From: Bacillus badius NBRC 15713
GTDB taxonomy: Bacteria; Bacillota; Bacilli; Bacillales; Domibacillaceae
Length of the DNA: 64,000 bases
Assembly (NCBI RefSeq): GCF_001591605.1
Contig: NZ_BCVF01000023.1
Span: 1-64,000 of the forward strand
Direction of reading: 5' to 3'
This document shows positions 19,443-27,008 of this stretch, one piece after another (the first letter of the stretch is position 1; every line of letters begins with the position of its first letter). The notes under the pieces are model-generated. The model saw nothing but the letters and a program-made list of their open reading frames with translations. It searched no databases and had not been told where the DNA came from. A program made the translations under genes and the position numbers.

Positions 19443-20111
19443 TTGAAAAATTGCTTCATTACCGGCGGCGGTTCCGGTCTGGGAAAAGAGCTTGCCCTCC
19501 TTTACAGCCAAAAAGGATGTCACGTTCTTCTCGCCGGACGCCGGGCTGACAAGCTGGAGGCCGTAAAAAAAGCCATCGAAGCCGGCGGCGGCACAGCAGC
19601 CATTTACGAGCTTGATGTCCGGAACGCGGCAGAGATCGAACAGCTTGCCGCCTCTTTTCAAGCCAACGGTCAAACACTGGACCTTCTTATCAACAATGCA
19701 GGCATCGGGATTTTCGGGCCTTTTCCGACGATCACGCCAGATGACATCGAAGCTGTATTTTCAGTCAATGTCTGCGCCCCCATTATGCTGACAAAAGCTT
19801 TTTTGCCGCTTTTAGGGAGTCGCTCTTCAGTTGTCAACATTATCTCAACGGCCGGGCTGCGCGGGAAGAAACATGAAGCGCTTTATTGCGCAAGCAAATT
19901 TGCCTTGCGCGGATTGACCGAAAGCCTTCAAAAAGAATATCAAGAAAGCGGCCCGCGATTTGTGGCAGCTTATATGGGCGGCATGAATACGCCCTTTTGG
20001 GAGCAGTCAAAGCATGTGAAAGACCCTTCTGTGCTGCCATCGCCGAAGCAAGTGGCCGAACAGATTGTTCAAGAAGCAGAAGAAAAGCTGGAAATTATTA
20101 TCGAAAGGTAG
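19443..20111 (+). CDS. Short-chain dehydrogenase/reductase of unknown substrate
   Basis: A 222-residue classical SDR oxidoreductase. It has cofactor motif TGGGSGLGK, NNAG (LLINNAGIG), catalytic Ser in ISTAG and the Tyr-x3-Lys pair YCASK. An Arg two positions after the second beta strand (LLAGRRADK) suggests NADP(H). The likely start is TTG at 19443 (MKNCFITGG) because AAAGGATGG is well placed; an ATG at 19434 lies directly on that site. It converges with recX, the stop codons being only 2 bp apart. Substrate unknown. Confidence 0.82.
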   Translation: MKNCFITGGGSGLGKELALLYSQKGCHVLLAGRRADKLEAVKKAIEAGGGTAAIYELDVRNAAEIEQLAASFQANGQTLDLLINNAGIGIFGPFPTITPDDIEAVFSVNVCAPIMLTKAFLPLLGSRSSVVNIISTAGLRGKKHEALYCASKFALRGLTESLQKEYQESGPRFVAAYMGGMNTPFWEQSKHVKDPSVLPSPKQVAEQIVQEAEEKLEIIIER

Positions 20112-20113
20112 CC

Positions 20114-20911
20114 CTACTCGCCTTGCAGCTTTTCTATGGCTTGTTCGATATCACTAATGGAAAACCCCTTTCTATATAAGGCCTGCTTCATTTTTTGGCG
20201 ATATTCACCGCCTGAAAACTTGCTATACCGGCGATGGGCTTTTTCCGCTTGATACATGAGCGCTTGGAGGCGCTCTTCCTCACTCTCCTCACTGGCTGAC
20301 CCCGCCACAGCCTCCTGAATAACCGGCCATCCATATCCCTTTCTGGCCAGCGTCTGTTCCACCTTCTGCTTTTGGATAACTGGCGATTCCTTCACATATT
20401 TTCGTCTATATTTGTCAGCAAGCTTTAACGCTTTTTCCACCTGAAGGCCAGCTGTAAATTTGGCTAATGCCTGTTCTATAAAGGATTGCTTGATTCCTTT
20501 CTCTTTCAACTCCCGTTCAATCGCTTGCGGTCCTTTATCGGACGTATTTATTTGCGTATTCACATAGGCGGCGGCAAATTCGTTATCATCTAAATAACTC
20601 ATCCGGTAAAGTGTGTGAATAATTTCCTCCGCTGCCTCATGTTCGATTTCTTTTTTGGCAAGAAACTCTCGTACTTCTTTTTCTGCCCTCATCCGGATTG
20701 ATAGAAAATGAATAGCCATATTCAAGCCTTTTCGAATGTCGTCGTGCCGGAGAATGGCCGCTATTTGATCAGCCTTCAGCTCCATTCCCTTTTTTAAACC
20801 GTATTGAATAAGAACGGATTCATCGACACTAAATGCGTATTCCTCGTTTAAAAAGATGTTGTAACGATCTGTCAGCTTTTGCTGAAGAGAGATTTTCGTA
20901 ATTACCTTCAT
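20114..20911 (-). CDS. recX: Recombination regulator RecX
   Basis: A 265-residue RecX, which modulates RecA filaments. It is made of tandem three-helix repeats; the family signature is visible in AIHFLSIRMRAEKEVREFL and MSYLDDNEFAAAYVN, with further repeats after residue 150. The length is that of the long Bacillus form (about 264 residues). The start at 20911 (MKVITKIS) follows GAGGTG by 6 bases. It is the yfhG orthologue and divergent from yfhF as in B. subtilis. Confidence 0.9.
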   Translation of the reverse strand: MKVITKISLQQKLTDRYNIFLNEEYAFSVDESVLIQYGLKKGMELKADQIAAILRHDDIRKGLNMAIHFLSIRMRAEKEVREFLAKKEIEHEAAEEIIHTLYRMSYLDDNEFAAAYVNTQINTSDKGPQAIERELKEKGIKQSFIEQALAKFTAGLQVEKALKLADKYRRKYVKESPVIQKQKVEQTLARKGYGWPVIQEAVAGSASEESEEERLQALMYQAEKAHRRYSKFSGGEYRQKMKQALYRKGFSISDIEQAIEKLQGE

Positions 20912-21023
20912 CTTTATCACCTCTTTCTTCTAATGTAACATGAAAATGTTTCACTACCGGTAAATGAAGGGTACTATAATAATTAAAAAATAATTTTTTA
21001 ATGGAAAATGGGGAGGGATCGCC

Positions 21024-21929
21024 ATGAAGGCAGCTATTGCCGGCGGCACTGGATTTGTTGGAAAAGCATTGATCAATGAACTGTTAAAAAACGGCCATCA
21101 GGTCGTTATTTTAACGCGGAACCCGGAAAACAAGAAAAATACAGAAAACATTCGTTATGTGAAGTGGCTGTCCGCCGGCTCCCATCCAGAAAAAGAGCTT
21201 GAGGATGTCCACGCTTTTATCAATCTCGCAGGCGAGTCGATTAACAGCGGCCGCTGGACGGACCAGCGCAAACAGCAGATTATTGACAGCCGCATCTCCT
21301 CAACACGGGAGATCATTAGAATCATGGAGGAGCTTCCGCATAAGCCCGATGTGTTGATCAACGCCAGCGCGATTGGCTGCTATCCTGTTTCTGAAGAAGA
21401 AACATTCACGGAAGCATCACCTACTGCAAATGACGGCTTCCTTGCTGAAACCGTACACATCTGGGAAAAAGAAGCACAGCAAGCAGAGCGGCTCGGTATC
21501 CGGACGGCGATGAGCCGGTTTGGAGTCATCCTGGGAAAAGAAGAAGGAGCCCTTCCCCGCATGGCTCTGCCGTACAAATTGTTCGCTGGCGGAAAAATCG
21601 GCTCAGGCAGGCAATGGATGTCATGGATACACATTGCCGATGTGGCCGGGGCGCTTCGCTTTATTATGGAACACCCTGAAATCAACGGGCCGGTTAACCT
21701 AACAGCCCCTTCACCGGAACGCCTCCATACACTGGGAAAGGCTTTAGGGGACGTGCTGCATCGCCCTCATTGGCTGACTGTGCCATCTATTGCCGTAAAG
21801 GCGGCGCTTGGTGAGATGAGCACGATCATTTTAGAAGGACAGCGCGTCCTTCCTGAAAAATTAACGGCTCACTCTTTTGTTTTTAAATTTCCCCATATTA
21901 AAGAGGCATTGGCAGATATCTATACATAA
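21024..21929 (+). CDS. yfhF: NAD-dependent epimerase/dehydratase family protein YfhF (TIGR01777)
   Basis: A 301-residue extended-SDR protein with an N-terminal Rossmann motif GGTGFVGKALI, the family-specific NLAGESINSGRWT, SRISSTREI and the SAIGCYP strand. It has the C-terminal DUF1731 domain (KAALGEMSTIILEGQRVLPEKL). These proteins resemble E. coli YfcH and the SulA-like plant proteins; the enzymatic activity is unknown. A GGGAGG site precedes the ATG. Confidence 0.88.
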   Translation: MKAAIAGGTGFVGKALINELLKNGHQVVILTRNPENKKNTENIRYVKWLSAGSHPEKELEDVHAFINLAGESINSGRWTDQRKQQIIDSRISSTREIIRIMEELPHKPDVLINASAIGCYPVSEEETFTEASPTANDGFLAETVHIWEKEAQQAERLGIRTAMSRFGVILGKEEGALPRMALPYKLFAGGKIGSGRQWMSWIHIADVAGALRFIMEHPEINGPVNLTAPSPERLHTLGKALGDVLHRPHWLTVPSIAVKAALGEMSTIILEGQRVLPEKLTAHSFVFKFPHIKEALADIYT

Positions 21930-21932
21930 TTG

Positions 21933-21980
21933 TGCACAAAAATATCCACAAGCTGTTAGCTTTGTGGATATTTTTGTGCA
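21933..21980. terminator. Long bidirectional terminator hairpin after yfhF
   Basis: An 18-bp perfect inverted repeat (21933-21950 with 21963-21980) containing A5/T5 tracts, extended inside the loop by AGCT/AGCT. It lies between yfhF and the convergent permease gene. Each arm contains ATATCCACA, one base away from a DnaA box. Confidence 0.8.
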
Positions 21981-22015
21981 GTCTCTTATTTATTAGGCAC
22001 TATTTTTCTTGAAAG

Positions 22016-22058
22016 TGTGGAAAAATTTATCCACAATATGTGAATAAGATGTGGAAGA
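22016..22058. promoter_or_regulatory. Cluster of DnaA-box-like sites
   Basis: Within 43 bp: TGTGGAAAA (22016-22024; reverse, one mismatch), TTATCCACA (22027-22035; forward, perfect), TGTGAATAA (22039-22047; reverse, perfect match to TTATNCACA) and TGTGGAAGA (22050-22058; reverse, two mismatches). Two more near-matches lie in the adjacent hairpin arms. It sits in the convergent gap between yfhF and the permease, away from any dnaA gene. Confidence 0.5.
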
Positions 22059-22059
22059 C

Positions 22060-23361
22060 CTACGGCTCGAACCTTCTTGGACTCTCATAGCGCTCCCATT
22101 TAATCGATAGCTCCAGTGCCATTGACAGCAGCACCCCCATTATCAAGCCATTGGAGAAAAGAGGCTGCATATAGACTGGCAGCTGGCTGAATATCTGCGG
22201 ATCTACTGTCATCAAGCTAATGCCGGCCAGCACAGGCAAGGCAATCCGAAAGATCGTGTTCGAGTTAAAGATTGTTCCTTGAATAGACTGCAGAGCCGTT
22301 CCAAACAGCTGCAAGTAGGCTACAAATAAGACTGCATTTCCGATAGTCATCGGCATGGCGGCAAAGAACGAGCCGACAGCCGGAATAAGCCCAAGCAGGC
22401 TAAATAAAGCGCCGCCCAGCAAAAAAGGCAGCCGCTCTAAAATACGGGTGCTTTCTAAAAAACCGATTGTGGAAGTAAAAGGAGCGTAAGGCACTAATCC
22501 TAAAACAGAACCAGCCGCTGTATAAAAGCCGGTTAAGGTCAAGGAGCGGCTGTACCGGCTCTCTGACGGCTCCTGGCAGTACAGGCGCCCGGCTGCCTGT
22601 ATCGAGGCGATCGTATTGCTAATGTTAAGCACACCAGCTGTGAAAGTCGTCAAAACGATTCCCCATTCCAGGTTCGGTGCTCCTAATGGAAAAAGCGAAA
22701 ATGACTGGCTCGATGCCGATAATGCCGCATCTCCCGGGAAAAAGCAGTTATGTAAAATCCAGCCGACTACAATCCCTATTAAAATAGAAAAGTTGCTGAT
22801 CGCCCCTTTTCCTTTTACTTTCAAAATTGTGACGAGAAAGACAATGCCTACTGATAACAAACTGACGGGGACATCCAATGTTCCCTCAGGGGTAAGCTTC
22901 AGCATTCCCGAGAAAAAAATAAAGATAAGCTGAGCGGAAAGCAAGAACAGGTAGACACTCATCACCATCGGCGTAAACACTTTTTTAATGACCGAAGACA
23001 AGCCTAATAAACCGGCGGCTATCATAAAAACAGCCGAAGCCATCATTCCGGTAGCAACGCCGCCCCCAATTGTCTGCAAATCCATGCCCAGCGCAGAAGC
23101 AGAAGCACTTAAGTTCAAGAGCAAGCCCCACATAAGACCTGAATGCCCTTCCATTAATGGGTAGCGATGTCCCCACAGCCCTTGCAGCACACAGGCTGCT
23201 CCTGTGAAGATAAGTGAGCTGCGCAGCGTCATTGCTACCTCTTGTGCGGATAAATCAAAGGCAGTCCCAATCGAAACGGGCACGACAATCGTATTGGCAA
23301 AAATAAAAAATACCCATTGGATAGCTGCCATGCTTGTCGGCAGCGCTTTAAAAACTCTCAT
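22060..23361 (-). CDS. NCS2 family uracil/xanthine-type permease
   Basis: A 433-residue protein with about 12-14 membrane helices, of the nucleobase:cation symporter-2 family (uracil, xanthine or related nucleobases). Family features include IFANTIVVPVSIG in the first helix, an LLGLIPAVGSFFAAMP segment late in the protein and the QEP/NTIAS region of helix 8. The start at 23361 (MRVFKALPTS) has a GGAGAG site close upstream; the longer frame starts inside that purine tract. No purine riboswitch could be recognised in the leader. Substrate not assignable. Confidence 0.8.
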   Translation of the reverse strand: MRVFKALPTSMAAIQWVFFIFANTIVVPVSIGTAFDLSAQEVAMTLRSSLIFTGAACVLQGLWGHRYPLMEGHSGLMWGLLLNLSASASALGMDLQTIGGGVATGMMASAVFMIAAGLLGLSSVIKKVFTPMVMSVYLFLLSAQLIFIFFSGMLKLTPEGTLDVPVSLLSVGIVFLVTILKVKGKGAISNFSILIGIVVGWILHNCFFPGDAALSASSQSFSLFPLGAPNLEWGIVLTTFTAGVLNISNTIASIQAAGRLYCQEPSESRYSRSLTLTGFYTAAGSVLGLVPYAPFTSTIGFLESTRILERLPFLLGGALFSLLGLIPAVGSFFAAMPMTIGNAVLFVAYLQLFGTALQSIQGTIFNSNTIFRIALPVLAGISLMTVDPQIFSQLPVYMQPLFSNGLIMGVLLSMALELSIKWERYESPRRFEP

Positions 23362-23533
23362 CTTCTTCTCTCCTCCCCCTTGCACCCTCCTCCTGATAAA
23401 AAAGAAAACCATCCCATAGCCGGCTTGCCTGCCGCCGCACCTTACATTGCTGCGGGAGGATCAGGGAAGCTTTGTGCTCATGGTATGGTTGATCTGCTGG
23501 ATATTGTCTTTTATTGGTGAACAGGTGATCTCT

Positions 23534-24025
23534 TCATCTAATTTGCTCGAACGTGAGGCCCCGCTTTTTCATTAAATGACGAAGAGCTGCCCGGAAAGAC
23601 AAAAATGTATTTAAATTATCGACAATGGACAAGCCCGACTGGATAAGATCCTGGGTAACCGCCGGCGTAAAACCGACAAACAAAACGTCTACTCCCATCA
23701 AGTTTAAAGCCTTTTGAACATTCTCAATATACATGCCAAGTGTATCTATTTCTCCTAATTCCTTTTGGGAAATAGCCGTAAAATCAATAATAACAGTATT
23801 TAAGCCTTCGTTATAGGATAGCCGATAAGCTGTTTCACTGATTTTCGTGAAAATTAATTCCAGTCGATCAGGAGATAGCTTTCCTGTCACGGGCACCAAA
23901 ATTGTTTCTGGAATAATGGATGGAATGACCGGTACAGAGATTTCATTAATTAACTCTTCATATTCTTTTATTTGCCGCTTTAATTCCTTTATCTCTTGTT
24001 TTAATTCGTCTACTTCTCTCTCCAT
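23534..24025 (-). CDS. RsbR-like STAS-domain protein with coiled-coil N-terminus
   Basis: A 163-residue protein. Residues 1-28 form a highly charged heptad coiled coil (VDELKQEIKELKRQIKEYEE), followed by the RsbR-type linker EISVPVIPSI and a STAS domain. In RsbR proteins the corresponding domain joins the stressosome that controls sigma-B and is phosphorylated on Thr by RsbT. Here the usual globin-like sensor domain is replaced by the short coiled coil, and no rsbS/T genes are adjacent. It may dock into stressosomes or act independently. Start ATG; no clear terminator seen. Confidence 0.75.
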   Translation of the reverse strand: MEREVDELKQEIKELKRQIKEYEELINEISVPVIPSIIPETILVPVTGKLSPDRLELIFTKISETAYRLSYNEGLNTVIIDFTAISQKELGEIDTLGMYIENVQKALNLMGVDVLFVGFTPAVTQDLIQSGLSIVDNLNTFLSFRAALRHLMKKRGLTFEQIR

Positions 24026-24156
24026 AATCTATTTGAACCCCCGTTATGATTTTCAAAAGGCCTGAAACTATCCTTCATTATAGCAAAAAGCAAGGATAAA
24101 AAGCATCTGAATGCCCTCTCTTTCCATGTATCATTCAAGAGAACCTCCATAACTGT

Positions 24157-24238
24157 TTATTTATAAAAACCTCCCCTTTTCAAGCGGAAGCCCTTCAGTG
24201 TCAGCAAGGTCACAGACTCTACATGGGCCGTTTGCGGA
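24157..24238 (-). pseudogene. Displaced native 3' end of rlmCD
   Basis: Reading the minus strand in the rlmCD frame from the direct repeat gives PQTAHVES, then VTLLTLKGFRLKRGGFYK and a TAA stop at 24157-24159. This is what the gene would have ended with before the island entered. It is now 2.8 kb away from the gene body, which ends with a shorter substitute tail. Confidence 0.75.
24212..24238. repeat. Left attachment site (27-bp direct repeat, attL)
   Basis: A 27-bp sequence beginning ACAGACTCTACATGGGCC is repeated perfectly at 27031-27057. It lies within the 3' coding end of rlmCD and bounds the island. It encodes PQTAHVES of the methyltransferase C-terminus on the minus strand. Confidence 0.85.
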
Positions 24239-24345
24239 GTGCTCCTTACCCTTTTGCATTACTTTTCATTTTGCCTTTTCTTTTGATTTTCTCATAAAAA
24301 ACACTTTTCGAACAGCCATTCCTATTTCTATCCTTTTATAGAAAG

Positions 24346-24507
24346 TTAGTGGTCAATGTTGTGGTCAGTGGTCAAAAAATAAGAGCTAGGATTATTACTG
24401 TTCCACTGATAAATAAGGTGGCTTCCTTTCACCTTCACTAATTTAATTTCCCTAATCGAACTTAACGGCAATTCCTCCGACTGCTGTTCTTTTTCTGGAA
24501 GGAACAC
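24346..24507 (-). CDS. Possible 53-residue unknown protein or gene remnant
   Basis: A short frame from GTG at 24507, 10 bases after AAGGAG, to TAA at 24346. The product starts FLPEKEQQSEELPLSSIREI, then KLVKVKGSHLIYQW. It is not recognised. The frame stays open upstream for 13 codons without a start, and the stop region overlaps the TGGTCA repeats, so it may equally be the 3' stub of a longer gene cut during island formation. Apart from this, nothing convincing was seen in 24239-24671. Confidence 0.3.
   Translation of the reverse strand: MFLPEKEQQSEELPLSSIREIKLVKVKGSHLIYQWNSNNPSSYFLTTDHNIDH
24350..24374. repeat. TGGTCA repeats near attL
   Basis: Three copies of TGGTCA (24350-24355, 24362-24367, 24369-24374). 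Two more copies lie near attR at 26963-26968 and 26974-26979. Clusters near both att sites are what integrase arm-type binding sites would look like. Confidence 0.5.
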
Positions 24508-24671
24508 CCTATCTCGGCTCCTTAGGTAGACGTCTCTTTGCTGCTGTCACTGACGTCCTCCCTCCTTTGTTCATTAGCAGCAGGCTTTATTACATAAAAA
24601 GCCTACAGACTTACCTTTGAATAAGGTTTCACCTGCAGACTCTATGCTTAAGCGTCATAATCAAAAAGATT

Positions 24672-25007
24672 TTACCAATCTAAATAAATATTGATCATAT
24701 TAAATTCTGGAAGTATAAAATTGCAACTATCACCTGTAGAACTAGCCAGTAATTCATTAACTGGGTCACCGAATTCTATCCAATTGTCTGAAATTTCTCT
24801 GAGTAATTCATTTAATTTCGTTTTGGTATAGTTTTTTGTATTGATTACATCTATTTCTACCACGTAGATATTCTCTATCTTCCAATAAGGTTCAATTTTT
24901 AACAATTTATTATTTTCTACTATGGGTTTAAGTATTTGCAAAAACTTGTTTAGGGCATGTTGAGCTTCATCTTTATTTTTTGCATTTAAATATAATCTTA
25001 TAAACAT
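24672..25007 (-). CDS. Hypothetical protein, candidate second immunity protein
   Basis: A 111-residue soluble protein, not recognised. It begins MFIRLYLNAKNKDEAQHALN; the pattern predicts a small alpha/beta fold, and it ends FNMINIYLDW. The ATG follows GGAAGGAAA. It lies downstream of the barstar-like gene, separated by a terminator-like hairpin. Small acidic proteins of this size after an Rhs tip are commonly immunity genes left from earlier toxin tips; that is inference from position only. Base composition is AT-rich like the rest of the island. Confidence 0.6.
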   Translation of the reverse strand: MFIRLYLNAKNKDEAQHALNKFLQILKPIVENNKLLKIEPYWKIENIYVVEIDVINTKNYTKTKLNELLREISDNWIEFGDPVNELLASSTGDSCNFILPEFNMINIYLDW

Positions 25008-25084
25008 ATTGTTTCCTTCCCTATAGATATAGCCCTAGTGTCGGCTCATTGCTTGCATTATAACTAAAGGATTTCTTTGGTGCT

Positions 25085-25116
25085 TTTCAAAAAAAAGCCC
25101 GCTCAAAGACGGACTT
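25085..25116 (-). terminator. Terminator after the barstar-like gene
   Basis: Minus-strand stem AAGTCCGT/GCGGGCTT (two G-U pairs) around TTTGA, followed by T8. Confidence 0.65.
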
Positions 25117-25167
25117 ATGAACTCGACCTTAAAAAAATCTTATACTAGAGATTAGTAATTCAGCAAC

Positions 25168-25680
25168 TCAACCAACGTTAATATGAAATTCACTTCCGTT
25201 AATTTCCAACAGTTCTTCATTTAATTTTTCAATAAAATTTTCTTTGCAGATCAACACTACATTAAATGAAGTTGGAGGGATAACAAAATCACCGTAATCC
25301 CTTCCTTTTTTCCATTCTTGAATCGTGTCATGTAACAAATCTAAAAAAATAGAAAGGTCATCTTCTTGATCTCTGAGCAAGCTTTCACCGTTTCTGATAA
25401 TTAAAAGAAAGCCTTTCTTTTCAGGGAACCAACTCAAATCATTTATGCAATCATTAAGGCTATCCCAATTATCTGAAAAATAAAGTGGAAGATTTAGTTG
25501 TGTTCTACATTCATTAAACAGATTTCTTTTGTTTACACATTGATTTCCATCAATTTTAATGATATTTAGCTCTTTTTCCCTTTCTTTTATATAGGGTAAG
25601 CTATCAAATTCATGGATGAACTTTGTTGATACAATATGAAACTTAGAATTCTGAGGCAAAAAAAATTCTGCTGAAGTCAA
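25168..25680 (-). CDS. Barstar-like immunity protein
   Basis: A 170-residue protein. After about 38 N-terminal residues it follows the barstar fold: IIKIDGNQCVNKRNLFNE (strand and helix 1), NLPLYFSDNWDSLNDCINDL (helix 2), the FLLIIRNGESLL strand and a final FNVVLICKENF strand. In barstar, Asp35 and Asp39 of the NLDALWDC helix plug the barnase active site; the equivalents here are Asp73 and Asp77 in NWDSLNDC. It should inhibit the barnase-like domain encoded 18 bp upstream. TTG start, 8 bases after AAGGAG. It looks intact while its toxin partner is decayed. Confidence 0.8.
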   Translation of the reverse strand: MTSAEFFLPQNSKFHIVSTKFIHEFDSLPYIKEREKELNIIKIDGNQCVNKRNLFNECRTQLNLPLYFSDNWDSLNDCINDLSWFPEKKGFLLIIRNGESLLRDQEDDLSIFLDLLHDTIQEWKKGRDYGDFVIPPTSFNVVLICKENFIEKLNEELLEINGSEFHINVG

Positions 25681-25698
25681 CTGAATCTCTCCTTTGAA

Positions 25699-26512
25699 TT
25701 ATTTTATTCTTATAAAAGTCTTATAGTGATTTTTCGTATAATAAACTTTTCCATCGGAACCACGAACAATTCTTTGCTTTCCCCTCTTTTTCCCTTTACC
25801 CCGACTTTTTGACAACGGATAAATATCATGCTCGGTATAACGTGCATTTATCGGTAACTGGTTTCGCCTATTGCCGAAAGTACCTCCTTTGTATCCTTTA
25901 AGAGGTTTTCCTTTATTTTTGGCAACTTTGTTATTAACCTTATACGCATTTCTATTTACATACAACTTTCCTTTAGCTTTTTTTAACGTTGACTTTGAGA
26001 CTTTCTTTACTGCAGTCTTGGCCACTTTCTTTATAACGTAACGTCCGCCTATTGAGACTACTATTACAACAACAGGATGTTCTCCATCTGGATCATCCAA
26101 CATTACTGGATTTTTTTGAACATACATGTAAAAATGTTGGCTAGCAGGTTGTTCATTTTCACCAGGATCTGGATCGATAGATAAAAATAATCCTTCTTTT
26201 GGATCATAGTACCGAGCAATTAGATAATATAATTCAGATTCATTGTCAAAGCGGTAAGAAGCATATCTATATGGATTTAAATCTGCCATTTTGGGACAGA
26301 ATATTTCCCCAAGCATCATACTTATAAGTGGCTACAAAATTACCAGACGCATCAGTTAACGCCGTTACATCTTTATGCTTGTTAAGTACATAATAGTACG
26401 TTTGCCCATTCCTTGTCATTGTCAATGGACGACCATAATCGTCATAGCTGTATTCCGCTATAATTGAACCCGAATCATTAGTTTCAAACAGCACTTGGTC
26501 TTTATTGATATA
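25699..26512 (-). pseudogene. Rhs/WapA-type toxin 3' end with barnase-like RNase domain, frameshifted
   Basis: The 3' remnant of a YD/Rhs-repeat polymorphic toxin. One frame (26267-26500) reads YSYDDYGRP, YYYVLNKHKDVTAL and YKYDAWGNILSQ; a one-base frameshift near 26283 moves to a second frame with MADLNPYRYASYRFD and ARYYDPKEGLFLSIDPD, the Rhs core end. After the VMLDDPDG boundary comes a hydrophobic/lysine-rich stretch and a barnase-type domain: FGNRRNQLP, YTEHDI, QRIVRGSD, NHYKTFIRIK. Barnase catalytic Glu73, Arg87 and His102 correspond to Glu163, Arg183 and His198 of the 206-residue second frame. The 5' part of the Rhs gene is absent; its edge abuts the integrase fragment. The toxin domain alone could still be expressed from an internal start. 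Confidence 0.8.
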
Positions 26513-26945
26513 TGATAAAGAAGGTTATCGGTTTGGTACTCCAAAGTCAGAAACATCTGTGAGAAGAATAGTAATTGGAGAATCTCTTATCAAAGATTTA
26601 AGCCAATGGAAGGCTCAACAAAATAAAATAAAAATGCTCTTTCGTAAAACATTTGCGGAAGAAAATTTAGTTTTTACAACCGAAACAGGGAAACCGCTTT
26701 TCCCTCGTTACCTAACTTTTCAGTTTAACAAGGCTATAAAAGCTGCTGGTGTTCCTAAAATTAGATTTCACGATTTAAGACACACTCACGCTACTCTGTG
26801 CTTAGAAGCCGGTATGTCTTTAAAAGAAGTACAAGACCGTCTCGGCCATAGTAGTATCCGCACAACCGGAGATGTGTATGCTCATGTCACAAAAAATATG
26901 AAAGAAAAATCGGCCGATCTATTCGAAAAATACATTTCAAAATGA
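26502..26945 (+). pseudogene. Tyrosine recombinase (phage/ICE integrase), N-terminally truncated
   Basis: About 147 residues covering the catalytic domain only. Recognisable are GTPKSETSVRRI (first catalytic Arg), the HxxR box HDLRHTHATL, LGHSS and the Tyr nucleophile in DVYAHV, ending in the usual KEKSADLFEKYI tail. The arm-binding and core-binding N-terminal domains (about 200 residues) are missing, the break being at about 26500 where the antiparallel Rhs fragment begins. It points toward attR. It probably cannot excise the island. Confidence 0.85.
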
Positions 26946-26950
26946 TAAAA

Positions 26951-26998
26951 AAGCAAGGTATGTGGTCAAAATGTGGTCAGAACCTACATACCTTGCTT
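26951..26998 (+). terminator. Hairpin after the integrase fragment, containing TGGTCA repeats
   Basis: 13-bp perfect arms (AAGCAAGGTATGT and ACATACCTTGCTT) with a loop that holds two TGGTCA motifs, followed by AAAAACCCTTTT. It may serve as terminator and/or recombinase binding region. Confidence 0.55.
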
Positions 26999-27008
26999 AA
27001 AAACCCTT

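Noticed and set aside
21933-22058. A replication origin
   Set aside because: DnaA-box-like sites are present but no dnaA/dnaN, no AT-rich unwinding region and no origin gene context.
23362-23533. Purine riboswitch upstream of the NCS2 permease
   Set aside because: The conserved loop sequences of the purine aptamer could not be found in the leader.
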